The notes below the pieces were generated by a model. It saw only the letters and a list, made by a program, of their open reading frames with translations, was not told the DNA's origin and ran no database searches. 5,660 bases of DNA. It comes from Syntrophomonadaceae bacterium (GTDB lineage: Bacteria > Bacillota > Syntrophomonadia > Syntrophomonadales > Syntrophomonadaceae). Where the stretch lies: positions 1 through 5,660 of the forward strand of contig JAAZOA010000357.1 of assembly GCA_012798055.1 (NCBI GenBank). Direction: 5' to 3'. The position numbers and the translations under genes were made by a program. Of this stretch, positions 1-5,660 are shown in pieces; position 1 is the first letter of the stretch, and each line of letters opens with the position of its first letter.

Positions 1-1932
1 CGGGACCTCACCAAAGACGCGGCTGAAGGCCGGCTGGATCCGGTCATAGGCCGGGAGGAGGAAATCGAGAGAGTGGTGCAGATACTCTCCCGCCGCACCA
101 AGAATAATCCGGTCCTGATCGGTGATCCAGGAGTAGGGAAAACGGCCATAGTCGAAGGATTGGCGCATCTCATCTTTGAGAACAAGGTGCCGGAACCATT
201 GAGCCATAAGCGGGTGATTGCCTTGGACCTCTCTTCGATGATAGCAGGCACCAAATATCGGGGGGAATTCGAAGACCGCCTCACCAAGATCGTCAGCGAA
301 ATCAAGGGGGCCGGGGATGTGATCGTTTTCATCGACGAATTGCATACCCTGGTGGGAGCAGGTGCTGCTGAAGGAGCAATCGACGCTGCCAATATCCTGA
401 AGCCATCCCTGGCAAGGGGAGAATTCCAGTGTGTAGGGGCAACCACCTTAAACGAATACCGCAAGCATATCGAAAAAGATGCAGCCCTGGAGCGCCGTTT
501 CCAGCCTATACAGGTAGAGGAACCCAGTGTCGAGGAGAGTATCGAGATATTGAAAGGTTTGCGTGACCGCTATGAAGCGCACCATGGGGTGAAAATCAGT
601 GACGAGGCGCTTTCCGCTGCGGCTCGCCTTTCCAACCGTTATATCACTGACCGTTTCCTTCCCGACAAAGCCATCGACTTGATTGATGAAGCGGCCTCCC
701 GGGTGAGGCTGGCGACTTATGTGTTGCCCGCCGACGTAAAGGAAAGGGAAGCCAGGCTGGCAGAAGTAAGCCAGGAAAAGGAAGAGGCGATCAATGCCCA
801 GGAATATGAAAAAGCTGCCCGCCTCCGTGACGAGGAACAGCAGCTCAGGGACCAGATCGAGAAAGAGCGCAGGGAGTGGCTCAGCAAAAGGAGTGTTGAA
901 GCTGGACAGGTCGGGGAAGAGGAGATAGCTGTCATAATCTCCAAATGGACCGGGATCCCAGTGAGTAAAATCGCCCTGGAAGAAGGGGAGCGGCTGCTGC
1001 ACCTGGAGGAGGTGCTGCATAAGCGGGTGGTAGGACAGACTGAGGCAGTCAAGTCCGTTGCCCGCGCAGTACGCAGAGCCAGGGCAGGATTAAAAAATCC
1101 CAAACGGCCCATTGGTTCCTTCATTTTCCTTGGACCTACCGGGGTTGGCAAGACGGAACTCGCCCGGGCTCTGGCTGAAGCCATGTTTGCCAGCGAGGAC
1201 TCGGTGATTCGCCTGGATATGTCGGAATATATGGAAAAGCACGCTGTAGCCAGGATGATAGGTTCACCTCCCGGCTATGTGGGCTACGATGAAGGCGGAC
1301 AACTTACGGAAAAAGTAAGGCGCAAACCTTATTCGGTGATACTGCTGGATGAGATAGAAAAAGCCCATCCCGATGTCTACAATATACTGCTGCAGGTACT
1401 GGAGGACGGGCGGATGACCGACGGCCAAGGCCGGACGGTAGATTTCAGGAACACCATTATCATCATGACTTCCAATGTGGGTGCGGAGACCCTTTTCCAG
1501 AGCAAGAGGCTGGGATTCCAGAGAGCTGCAGATGAAGCTGAAGATTATGCTCAGATGAAAACCCGGGTGATGGAACAGATGAAGCACACGTTCCGGCCGG
1601 AGTTCTTGAACCGGGTCGATGAGATCATTGTATTCCAGAGCCTGACGGAAGAAGAACTGCAGCAAATCATCGACCTTTTGCTCAAGGACCTGAGCCAGCG
1701 CATCACTGACAACGGTTACAGCCTGGAGATAACCAGGGCAGCCAGAGAATTGATTATGAAGGAAGGCTACGAACCGGCTTACGGGGCCAGGCCCCTGAAA
1801 CGTGCTATCCAGAAATTGGTCGAGGATGCGGTTTCGGAGGAGATTCTCAAGAAGACAGTATCGCCTGGGGACACCATATTGGTGGATGCGGATGAAGGCA
1901 AGATTGTGGTCCGCAAGGGACAGGAGCCCTAA
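1..1932 (+). CDS. clpC: ClpC, AAA+ unfoldase of the ClpCP protease (5' end outside window)
   Basis: ClpC is a cytoplasmic Hsp100 ATPase that unfolds proteins and threads them into ClpP. The frame is open from base 1, and the visible 643 codons begin just before the first ATPase domain. By recalled alignment to B. subtilis ClpC (about 810 residues), some 167 N-terminal residues are missing, namely the double Clp-N domain. In window codons, NBD1 has Walker A GDPGVGKT (41-48), pore-loop Tyr86 in KYRGEFEDR, Walker B ending in Asp112-Glu113, and arginine fingers 165-166. The UVR-type coiled-coil middle domain is about 243-295. NBD2 has Walker A GPTGVGKT (378-385), pore loop GYVGY (425-429), Walker B Asp450-Glu451 and sensor-2 GAR (595-597). 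The short middle domain and the LGF loop (504-506), which docks ClpP, mark ClpC rather than ClpB. No frameshift is seen. ctsR-mcsA-mcsB would be expected upstream. The stop is 54 bases before radA with no terminator hairpin, so read-through is likely. Confidence 0.97.
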   Translation, partial: RDLTKDAAEGRLDPVIGREEEIERVVQILSRRTKNNPVLIGDPGVGKTAIVEGLAHLIFENKVPEPLSHKRVIALDLSSMIAGTKYRGEFEDRLTKIVSEIKGAGDVIVFIDELHTLVGAGAAEGAIDAANILKPSLARGEFQCVGATTLNEYRKHIEKDAALERRFQPIQVEEPSVEESIEILKGLRDRYEAHHGVKISDEALSAAARLSNRYITDRFLPDKAIDLIDEAASRVRLATYVLPADVKEREARLAEVSQEKEEAINAQEYEKAARLRDEEQQLRDQIEKERREWLSKRSVEAGQVGEEEIAVIISKWTGIPVSKIALEEGERLLHLEEVLHKRVVGQTEAVKSVARAVRRARAGLKNPKRPIGSFIFLGPTGVGKTELARALAEAMFASEDSVIRLDMSEYMEKHAVARMIGSPPGYVGYDEGGQLTEKVRRKPYSVILLDEIEKAHPDVYNILLQVLEDGRMTDGQGRTVDFRNTIIIMTSNVGAETLFQSKRLGFQRAADEAEDYAQMKTRVMEQMKHTFRPEFLNRVDEIIVFQSLTEEELQQIIDLLLKDLSQRITDNGYSLEITRAARELIMKEGYEPAYGARPLKRAIQKLVEDAVSEEILKKTVSPGDTILVDADEGKIVVRKGQEP

Positions 1933-1938
1933 AAGCAC

Positions 1939-1968
1939 TTAGGCAGAGGGAACCTTTTGTATTATAAT
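1939..1968 (+). promoter_or_regulatory. Possible internal promoter before radA
   Basis: A perfect TATAAT lies at 1963-1968 in the short clpC-radA gap. The best-spaced -35 is TTAGGC at 1939-1944 with an 18-base spacer, and it matches TTGACA poorly. A start near 1975 would leave a leader of only about 12 bases that begins at the ribosome binding site, which weakens the case. In B. subtilis an internal stress promoter (SigM) in this part of the operon drives radA-disA, so an internal promoter here is plausible. The -10 match is seen; its activity is inference. Confidence 0.3.
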
Positions 1969-1986
1969 GGTATATGAGGAGAATTT

Positions 1987-3342
1987 ATGGCGAAAAATAC
2001 CACCCGGTTCGTATGCAAAGACTGCGGATACGAGGCCCCCAAATGGTTGGGACGCTGTCCGAGCTGTGGCCTGTGGAACACCCTGCGGGAGGAAAGCCTT
2101 CCAGTCCGGGTTTCAGACCGGAGCGGACCCAAGCTACCGGCTCTGTCCCTGGCAGACATACCAGAGGCTCCCTCCTATCGCTTTCCCAGCGGCATCGGGG
2201 AGTTGGATAGGGTATTGGGAGGCGGGATGGTGCCGGGGTCATTGATCCTATTGGGCGGAGATCCAGGCATAGGCAAGTCCACTTTGCTCTTGCAGGTTGC
2301 GGATCGCATCGCCAGTCCCCGCAAGAAAGTACTCTATCTTTCCGGGGAAGAGTCGGCCGGGCAGATAAGGCTGCGGGCCAGCCGGCTGGGGATCGGCAAT
2401 CCTGCCATATATTTCCTCGCCGAACAGAATATTGAACGGCTGGATGAATACCTGCAGGATATCGATCCTGGCCTGGTAATAATCGATTCCATCCAGACAG
2501 TTTATGTGGCGAGCATTTCTTCCATCCCCGGCAGCATAACCCAACTAAGGGAATCTACGGCGAAGATCATGGAACTGGCCAAAACCACGGAGAGGGTTTT
2601 TGTCCTGGTGGGCCACGTGACCAAGGAGGGAGCTCTAGCTGGACCCAAGGTCCTGGAGCACATGGTGGATGTTGTCATCTACTTCGAAGGTGAGAAGAAT
2701 TTTTCTTTCCGGCTCCTCCGGGGGATCAAGAATCGTTTCGGCGCCACTGATGAGATAGGGCTGCTGGAAATGAGCGGCATGGGGCTCAGAGAGGTATTGG
2801 ATCCATCGCAGATATTTTTGAGCCTCCGGGACAGTGGTGTCAGCGGCAGTGCGGTGGCAGCCAGTTTCGAAGGCAGCCGACCCCTGCTGATAGAGGTACA
2901 AGCGCTGGTAGCCCCGACAGGGCTGGGGTATGCCCGCCGCATGGCTTCAGGCATAGACCAGAACCGGCTGGCGCTTATCATTGCTGTATTGGAAAAGCGC
3001 CGCGGCTTCAACCTGGGGGCGTTCGACGTATATCTGAAAGTGACCGGCGGGGTGTTCCTCCGGGATCCTGCAGCAGATCTGGGTATTGCCGCTGCTATAC
3101 TCTCTAGTTACCGGGACAAGCCCCTGGCAGCAGATATGGTTTTTGCCGGGGAATTGGGTCTGGCAGGGGATATCCGACCGGTGCCGTTTTTGGAGGCCCG
3201 GCTGAAAGAAGCGGTCAAAATGGGCTTCAGAAGGGCAATGGTGCCTCCTGGCGCCGCCAACGCACTGAACAAGGAATTAGGACTGGAAATAATAGAGATC
3301 AAGAATCTGGATGATTTTATAGATAAGGTGACGGAGGGATAA
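1987..3342 (+). CDS. radA: RadA/Sms, RecA-like DNA branch-migration helicase
   Basis: RadA (Sms) is a cytoplasmic RecA-family ATPase that extends D-loops and processes recombination intermediates. In Bacillus it also interacts with DisA. The 451 residues match the family's usual length (about 450-460). A C4 zinc finger lies at the N-terminus (Cys10, Cys13, Cys24, Cys27). The RecA-like core has Walker A GGDPGIGKST (90-99), Walker B LVIID (163-167) and the RadA-specific KNRFG motif (248-252). The C-terminal Lon-protease-like domain (about 275-451) has DPAADL (360-365) where Lon has its catalytic serine region, so it should be a scaffold without protease activity, as is usual for RadA. The ATG start is set by GAGGAG at 1976-1981, five bases upstream, and puts the zinc finger at the expected place. 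It is followed after 2 bases by disA, implying translational coupling. Confidence 0.97.
   Translation: MAKNTTRFVCKDCGYEAPKWLGRCPSCGLWNTLREESLPVRVSDRSGPKLPALSLADIPEAPSYRFPSGIGELDRVLGGGMVPGSLILLGGDPGIGKSTLLLQVADRIASPRKKVLYLSGEESAGQIRLRASRLGIGNPAIYFLAEQNIERLDEYLQDIDPGLVIIDSIQTVYVASISSIPGSITQLRESTAKIMELAKTTERVFVLVGHVTKEGALAGPKVLEHMVDVVIYFEGEKNFSFRLLRGIKNRFGATDEIGLLEMSGMGLREVLDPSQIFLSLRDSGVSGSAVAASFEGSRPLLIEVQALVAPTGLGYARRMASGIDQNRLALIIAVLEKRRGFNLGAFDVYLKVTGGVFLRDPAADLGIAAAILSSYRDKPLAADMVFAGELGLAGDIRPVPFLEARLKEAVKMGFRRAMVPPGAANALNKELGLEIIEIKNLDDFIDKVTEG
3333..3338 (+). promoter_or_regulatory. Ribosome binding site that sets the TTG start of disA
   Basis: GGAGGG sits inside the last codons of radA, six bases before TTG at 3345. 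The first in-frame ATG (3366) is preceded by a C-rich stretch with no Shine-Dalgarno match. The placement supports the TTG start and coupling of disA translation to radA. Confidence 0.75.
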
Positions 3343-3344
3343 GG

Positions 3345-4418
3345 TTGGCAGAAGACAGCCCCCGCATGGATTTTGGAAAAACCCTTAAAATGCTGGCGCC
3401 AGGCACCATCTTTCGCCTGGGGATTGAAAACGTGCTGCAGGCCAATACGGGCGGCCTGATCGTCGTCGGCGATACACCGGAGGTGATGCAGCTCACCAGC
3501 GGCGGGTTCAAGGTGGACTGTGCGTTCACCCCGGCCCGTCTATATGAGCTGGCTAAAATGGACGGGGCTATAATCACCAACCATGATGTCTCCAGGATCC
3601 TGTACGCCAATGCCCAACTCGATCCGGATCCGGCATTGCCGACCCAGGAGACCGGCATCCGGCATCGCACTGCGGAAAGGGTGGCTTTGCAGACTGGAGA
3701 GCTGGTGGTGGCCATATCCCAGAGACGCCGGATGGTTACTCTTTACAAAGGCAGCGGCAGTTACCGCATGCGGGATATAGCCTCAACCTTGATCAAGGCC
3801 AACCAGGCTTTGCAGACCCTGGAAAAATACCGCAACGTTTGGAGCCGCGAATTGCAGCGCCTGGGGGGGCTGGAATTTGAGGAACTGGTCACCCTGGGGG
3901 AAGTATGCGAATTGCTGAGGCGCAGTATCAGGGTGCTGAATATCGGTGCGGAGATCGAAATATACATAAGTGAACTGGGCATAGAAGGTCGGCTGGTCAG
4001 AATGCAGCTAATCGAATTGATAGCCAATGTTTACGAGGAAGCCACCCTGATCATTAAAGATTATTATAATGCCAGGGACAGGAGTCCAGCCGAAGTCTTG
4101 AATGTGATGTTGCGTGACTTCGAAGAAGAGAATTGCGACCTGACATACCTGGCCCGTATTTTGGGACTGGGCACCGCCTCCAGTCACCTGGAACAACAGG
4201 TATCACCGCGGGGATATCGCATGCTGCAGAAAATACCCCGCATACCACCGGCAATCATCGATAACCTGGTGCAGGAATTCACCCTCCTCCACAATATAAC
4301 CCGGGCAAGCATCGAACAATTGGATGATGTAGAAGGAATCGGCGAAGTGCGGGCCCGTTCCATCAAGAATGGTCTGATGCGTCTGCGGGAACAGCTGCTG
4401 CTGGATTACATGGTATAA
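3345..4418 (+). CDS. disA: DisA, diadenylate cyclase and DNA integrity scanning protein
   Basis: DisA condenses two ATP into cyclic di-AMP, scans DNA as an octamer, and pauses with lowered activity at branched recombination intermediates. The product has 357 residues, close to B. subtilis DisA (360). The N-terminal DAC domain (about 10-145) carries the catalytic DGA (73-75) in AKMDGAI and the ATP-binding RHR (106-108) in TGIRHRTAER. A helical linker (about 150-300) follows, then a helix-hairpin-helix DNA-binding domain with VEGIGEVRAR (329-338). All hallmark residues are present, so it should be active. Translation is placed at TTG 3345, two bases after the radA stop, because a good ribosome binding site lies at 3333-3338; an ATG at 3366 would remove only seven residues ahead of the domain. 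A strong hairpin terminator follows the stop, so disA is the last gene of this transcript. Confidence 0.96.
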   Translation: MAEDSPRMDFGKTLKMLAPGTIFRLGIENVLQANTGGLIVVGDTPEVMQLTSGGFKVDCAFTPARLYELAKMDGAIITNHDVSRILYANAQLDPDPALPTQETGIRHRTAERVALQTGELVVAISQRRRMVTLYKGSGSYRMRDIASTLIKANQALQTLEKYRNVWSRELQRLGGLEFEELVTLGEVCELLRRSIRVLNIGAEIEIYISELGIEGRLVRMQLIELIANVYEEATLIIKDYYNARDRSPAEVLNVMLRDFEEENCDLTYLARILGLGTASSHLEQQVSPRGYRMLQKIPRIPPAIIDNLVQEFTLLHNITRASIEQLDDVEGIGEVRARSIKNGLMRLREQLLLDYMV

Positions 4419-4422
4419 AAAG

Positions 4423-4449
4423 AAGAAACCGCCTCCAGGCGGTTTTCTT
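4423..4449. terminator. Bidirectional intrinsic terminator between disA and the convergent gene
   Basis: The arms AAACCGCC (4426-4433) and GGCGGTTT (4438-4445) form a perfect 8-bp stem around the loop TCCA, and AAG/CTT extends it with one bulged T. On the plus strand the stem runs into TTTTCTTGTT, ending disA transcription. On the minus strand the same stem is followed by TTTCTTCTTTTTAT, ending the transcript of the gene at 4474-4872, whose stop is about 25 bases away. The symmetry and the convergent arrangement make a shared terminator very likely. Confidence 0.9.
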
Positions 4450-4473
4450 GTTGACTTCCCAGGGTTTGAAGGA

Positions 4474-4872
4474 TCAGGTCATATTGAAGAAACCCAGAGC
4501 CTGTGATTTTTTATGTTCTTTAATGAAAACGTCATACAGATTGATATCCAGTACATTGCACAGGGCAGCGATGTAAAACAGCAATTTACCCAGTTCAGAC
4601 ATGATGACTTCCTCACAATGCGGGCATAACTCTCCCCGCAGGTGGTTGTCAAGGCAGGCTTTAAGTTCAGCCACGGTTTCCAGATGATCCGGGATATCGA
4701 TCTTTTGGGCTTGGATGGAGACACAGCCGCAATCGGTAACCGACTTAATTACGGCGCGATTCACTCGGCAGGATGATTCGGAAAGCTTGGTCAGTACATC
4801 CACCACACTGTGGTGGCGAATCAATAGATCCCCGACCGTGTTCTGATACTCGTCACATATAAGATCCTTCAT
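4474..4872 (-). CDS. Conserved-looking cysteine-rich protein of unknown function
   Basis: The gene encodes 132 residues with no signal peptide and no clear membrane segment, so it is probably cytoplasmic. From memory, similar small clostridial proteins starting MKDL(I/L)CDE(Y/F)Q carry the label DUF1573; I could not verify this and no function follows from it. Eight cysteines are present (6, 35, 48, 50, 73, 83, 86, 105). CGC (48-50) and CPHC (83-86) could together bind a metal ion. The C-terminal helices (about 92-120, beginning SELGKLLFYIAALCN) resemble those of MazG-type nucleotide pyrophosphohydrolases. However, Lys96 stands where MazG has the metal-binding Asp of ExxD, and no first ExxE motif is obvious, so this is at most a fold resemblance. 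The ATG is preceded by GAAGGGAGT (4884-4892), somewhat far from the start. The gene has its own promoter and terminator, so it is monocistronic and convergent with disA. A hand count gives 47% GC over 4501-4860. It is very likely a real gene; its role is unknown. Confidence 0.85.
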   Translation of the reverse strand: MKDLICDEYQNTVGDLLIRHHSVVDVLTKLSESSCRVNRAVIKSVTDCGCVSIQAQKIDIPDHLETVAELKACLDNHLRGELCPHCEEVIMSELGKLLFYIAALCNVLDINLYDVFIKEHKKSQALGFFNMT

Positions 4873-4912
4873 AAGCGAGTTATACTCCCTTCGTAAGTTC
4901 GCGATTTCACTA

Positions 4913-4942
4913 ATTATAGACCGCGGTTGAGAATTTTGTCAA
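4913..4942 (-). promoter_or_regulatory. Near-consensus SigA promoter for the gene at 4474-4872
   Basis: Read on the minus strand, TTGACA (4937-4942) and TATAAT (4913-4918) are both perfect hexamers with an 18-base spacer. Initiation would fall near 4906, giving a leader of about 34 bases that contains the ribosome binding site before the ATG at 4872. This supports both the reality of the gene and its independent expression. Confidence 0.85.
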
Positions 4943-4948
4943 TTCTCA
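4928..4948. repeat. Perfect 8-bp inverted repeat over the -35 box (candidate operator)
   Basis: TGAGAATT (4928-4935) and AATTCTCA (4941-4948) are exact reverse complements separated by five bases. The minus-strand TTGACA straddles the loop and one arm, so a dimeric regulator bound here would cover the -35 box. There is no T-run for a terminator, and the repeat lies upstream of the predicted minus-strand start, so it is not part of that mRNA. The repeat is seen; operator function is inference, and I do not recognise a regulator family from it. Confidence 0.5.
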
Positions 4949-4961
4949 GGGGAGAAAGGGA

Positions 4962-5144
4962 TTGGCTATAGGATTTCCCGTTTCCGGGTCGGTCCAGGAT
5001 CGGCAGAGGGCCAAGCCCGATATTGGTGGATGCCCATGCTATCTGGTTGTACCAGGTGCCCAAACCATGTATATTAATATATTGAAGACCAGGCAGAGGC
5101 AGGGCATCCAAGCACAGGATGGCAGGGATCCGGCGCTCAACTGA
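4962..5144 (+). CDS. Doubtful 60-codon ORF upstream of ispD
   Basis: A TTG at 4962 opens 60 codons ending in TGA, 16 bases before ispD. AGGGGAG at 4948-4954 lies seven bases before the TTG, which is a fair ribosome binding site. Against it, the product (beginning MAIGFPVSG, with CPC and a Gln/Arg-rich tail) matches nothing I know, has no clear helix or membrane pattern, and contains an AT-rich stretch that looks like promoter DNA. No good plus-strand promoter is seen ahead of it. It is more likely leader or spacer DNA than a gene, and it is listed so that the region is not left blank. Confidence 0.2.
   Translation: MAIGFPVSGSVQDRQRAKPDIGGCPCYLVVPGAQTMYINILKTRQRQGIQAQDGRDPALN
5047..5075 (+). 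promoter_or_regulatory. Possible weak promoter for ispD
   Basis: TTGTAC (5047-5052) and TATATT (5070-5075) are 17 bases apart and match the SigA hexamers at 3 and 5 positions. The -10 lies in a 12-bp AT palindrome (5070-5081). A start near 5082 would give a leader of about 79 bases. Because disA transcription ends at 4449 and the intervening gene runs the other way, ispD needs a promoter between 4873 and 5160, and this is the best candidate I see. Confidence 0.35.
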
Positions 5145-5160
5145 CAGGAAGGTGCAGGCA

Positions 5161-5660
5161 ATGCATGAAAGACTGAATATAGTGGTGGCTGCTGCAGGAA
5201 CCGGCAGCCGTATGAAAAGCAGCACCAACAAGCAATTCATGCTGCTGGGCAACAGGCCGGTCCTAACCTACTGCCTGGATTTTTTTGAGGCCCAGCCGGA
5301 AGTGGGATTGATGGTGATAGTATGCCGGGCCGATGAGGTTGATTACTGCAGGCGGGAAATAATCCAGGGCTGCCGATACTCCAAGGTATCTGCCGTGATA
5401 GCCGGGGGTCCGGAAAGACAGGACTCGGTTTGGAACGGTCTGCGCTGCCTGCAGTCGAAGCAGGAGTGGGTAGCCATACATGACGGCGCCCGCCCCCTGC
5501 TGACCGCAAAAGTGTTCAGGGAAGTATTCCGGGCAGCCCGGCAATTTGGCGCAGCTATCCCCGGGCTGCCTCCCAAAGACACACTCAAAACGGTAGACAG
5601 CCAACATTTTGTCCATGAGACACTCAACCGGGCAGCTATAGTAGCGGTCCAGACCCCCCA
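5161..5660 (+). CDS. ispD: IspD, 2-C-methyl-D-erythritol 4-phosphate cytidylyltransferase (3' end outside window)
   Basis: IspD joins MEP and CTP to give CDP-methylerythritol and pyrophosphate, the third step of the MEP isoprenoid pathway, in the cytoplasm. The frame is open to the window end, showing 166 residues of an expected 225-235. The Rossmann-like nucleotidyltransferase begins with the CTP-binding signature AAAGTGSRM (10-18), with Arg17 and Lys24 as the likely catalytic pair (Arg20 and Lys27 in E. coli). Further IspD motifs are GGPERQDSVWNGL (82-94), HDGARP (107-112), PPKDTLK (137-143) and the start of QTPQ at the edge. AGGAAGGTG at 5146-5154, six bases before the ATG, fixes the start; an in-frame GTG at 5152 lies inside that site and is unlikely. 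In many Bacillota ispF follows, here outside the window. Confidence 0.96.
   Translation, partial: MHERLNIVVAAAGTGSRMKSSTNKQFMLLGNRPVLTYCLDFFEAQPEVGLMVIVCRADEVDYCRREIIQGCRYSKVSAVIAGGPERQDSVWNGLRCLQSKQEWVAIHDGARPLLTAKVFREVFRAARQFGAAIPGLPPKDTLKTVDSQHFVHETLNRAAIVAVQTP

Noticed and set aside
73..75. GTG at 73 as the start of clpC
   Set aside because: The frame is open to base 1 and the upstream codons (RDLT, LDPVIGR) are conserved ClpC residues, so the true start is outside the window.
448..1938. Long minus-strand open frames antisense to clpC (448-1020, 717-1184, 1264-1938)
   Set aside because: They lie wholly opposite conserved ClpC sequence, and their products are low-complexity mirror translations with no recognisable domain. 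The plus-strand frame carries every ClpC motif.
5070..5081. 12-bp palindrome TATATTAATATA as an operator
   Set aside because: It is a pure A/T run with no flanking symmetry, and such palindromes arise easily by chance. It is noted only as part of the possible ispD promoter.
4962..5144. The stretch before ispD as a decayed yacL gene
   Set aside because: I translated the plus-strand frames and found no PIN or TRAM signature such as the C-terminal TSVLQT-type motif, so there is no positive evidence of a remnant.
4914..5252. 112-codon minus-strand frame running from inside ispD over the leader
   Set aside because: It begins opposite conserved IspD motifs, has no convincing ribosome binding site, and ends within the -10 of the minus-strand promoter. 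It looks like a chance frame.

Overview
The window is a conserved housekeeping block of a Gram-positive bacterium, most likely a clostridial-class Bacillota of moderate GC. The evidence is the gene order clpC - radA - disA followed by ispD, the ClpC type of Hsp100 (UVR-containing middle domain and an LGF ClpP loop), strong GGAGG-type ribosome binding sites and a TTG start. I see no mobile element, CRISPR array, tRNA or rRNA, and no sign of a new multi-gene system.

Layout: 1-1932 is the 3' four-fifths of clpC, whose start lies before the window. After a 54-base gap that may hold a promoter, radA/sms occupies 1987-3342. disA starts only 2 bases after the radA stop, from a TTG, and ends at 4418. 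A bidirectional hairpin terminator (4423-4449) separates disA from a convergent gene on the minus strand (4474-4872). That gene encodes a 132-residue cysteine-rich protein of unknown function and has its own near-consensus SigA promoter (4913-4942), whose -35 box lies in a perfect 8-bp inverted repeat. From 4950 to 5160 there is no confident gene: a doubtful 60-codon ORF from TTG and a possible weak promoter. ispD starts at 5161 and runs off the window end.

Function: ClpC is the unfoldase of the ClpCP protease. RadA is a RecA-like branch-migration helicase for recombination. DisA makes c-di-AMP and scans DNA. In Bacillus these are co-transcribed as a stress and genome-integrity operon, and RadA is known to interact with DisA. 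IspD belongs to the MEP isoprenoid pathway. The departures from the Bacillus order are that the PIN/TRAM gene yacL, usually between disA and ispD, is absent here, and that the reverse-strand cysteine-rich gene with its private promoter takes its place and cuts ispD off from the upstream operon.
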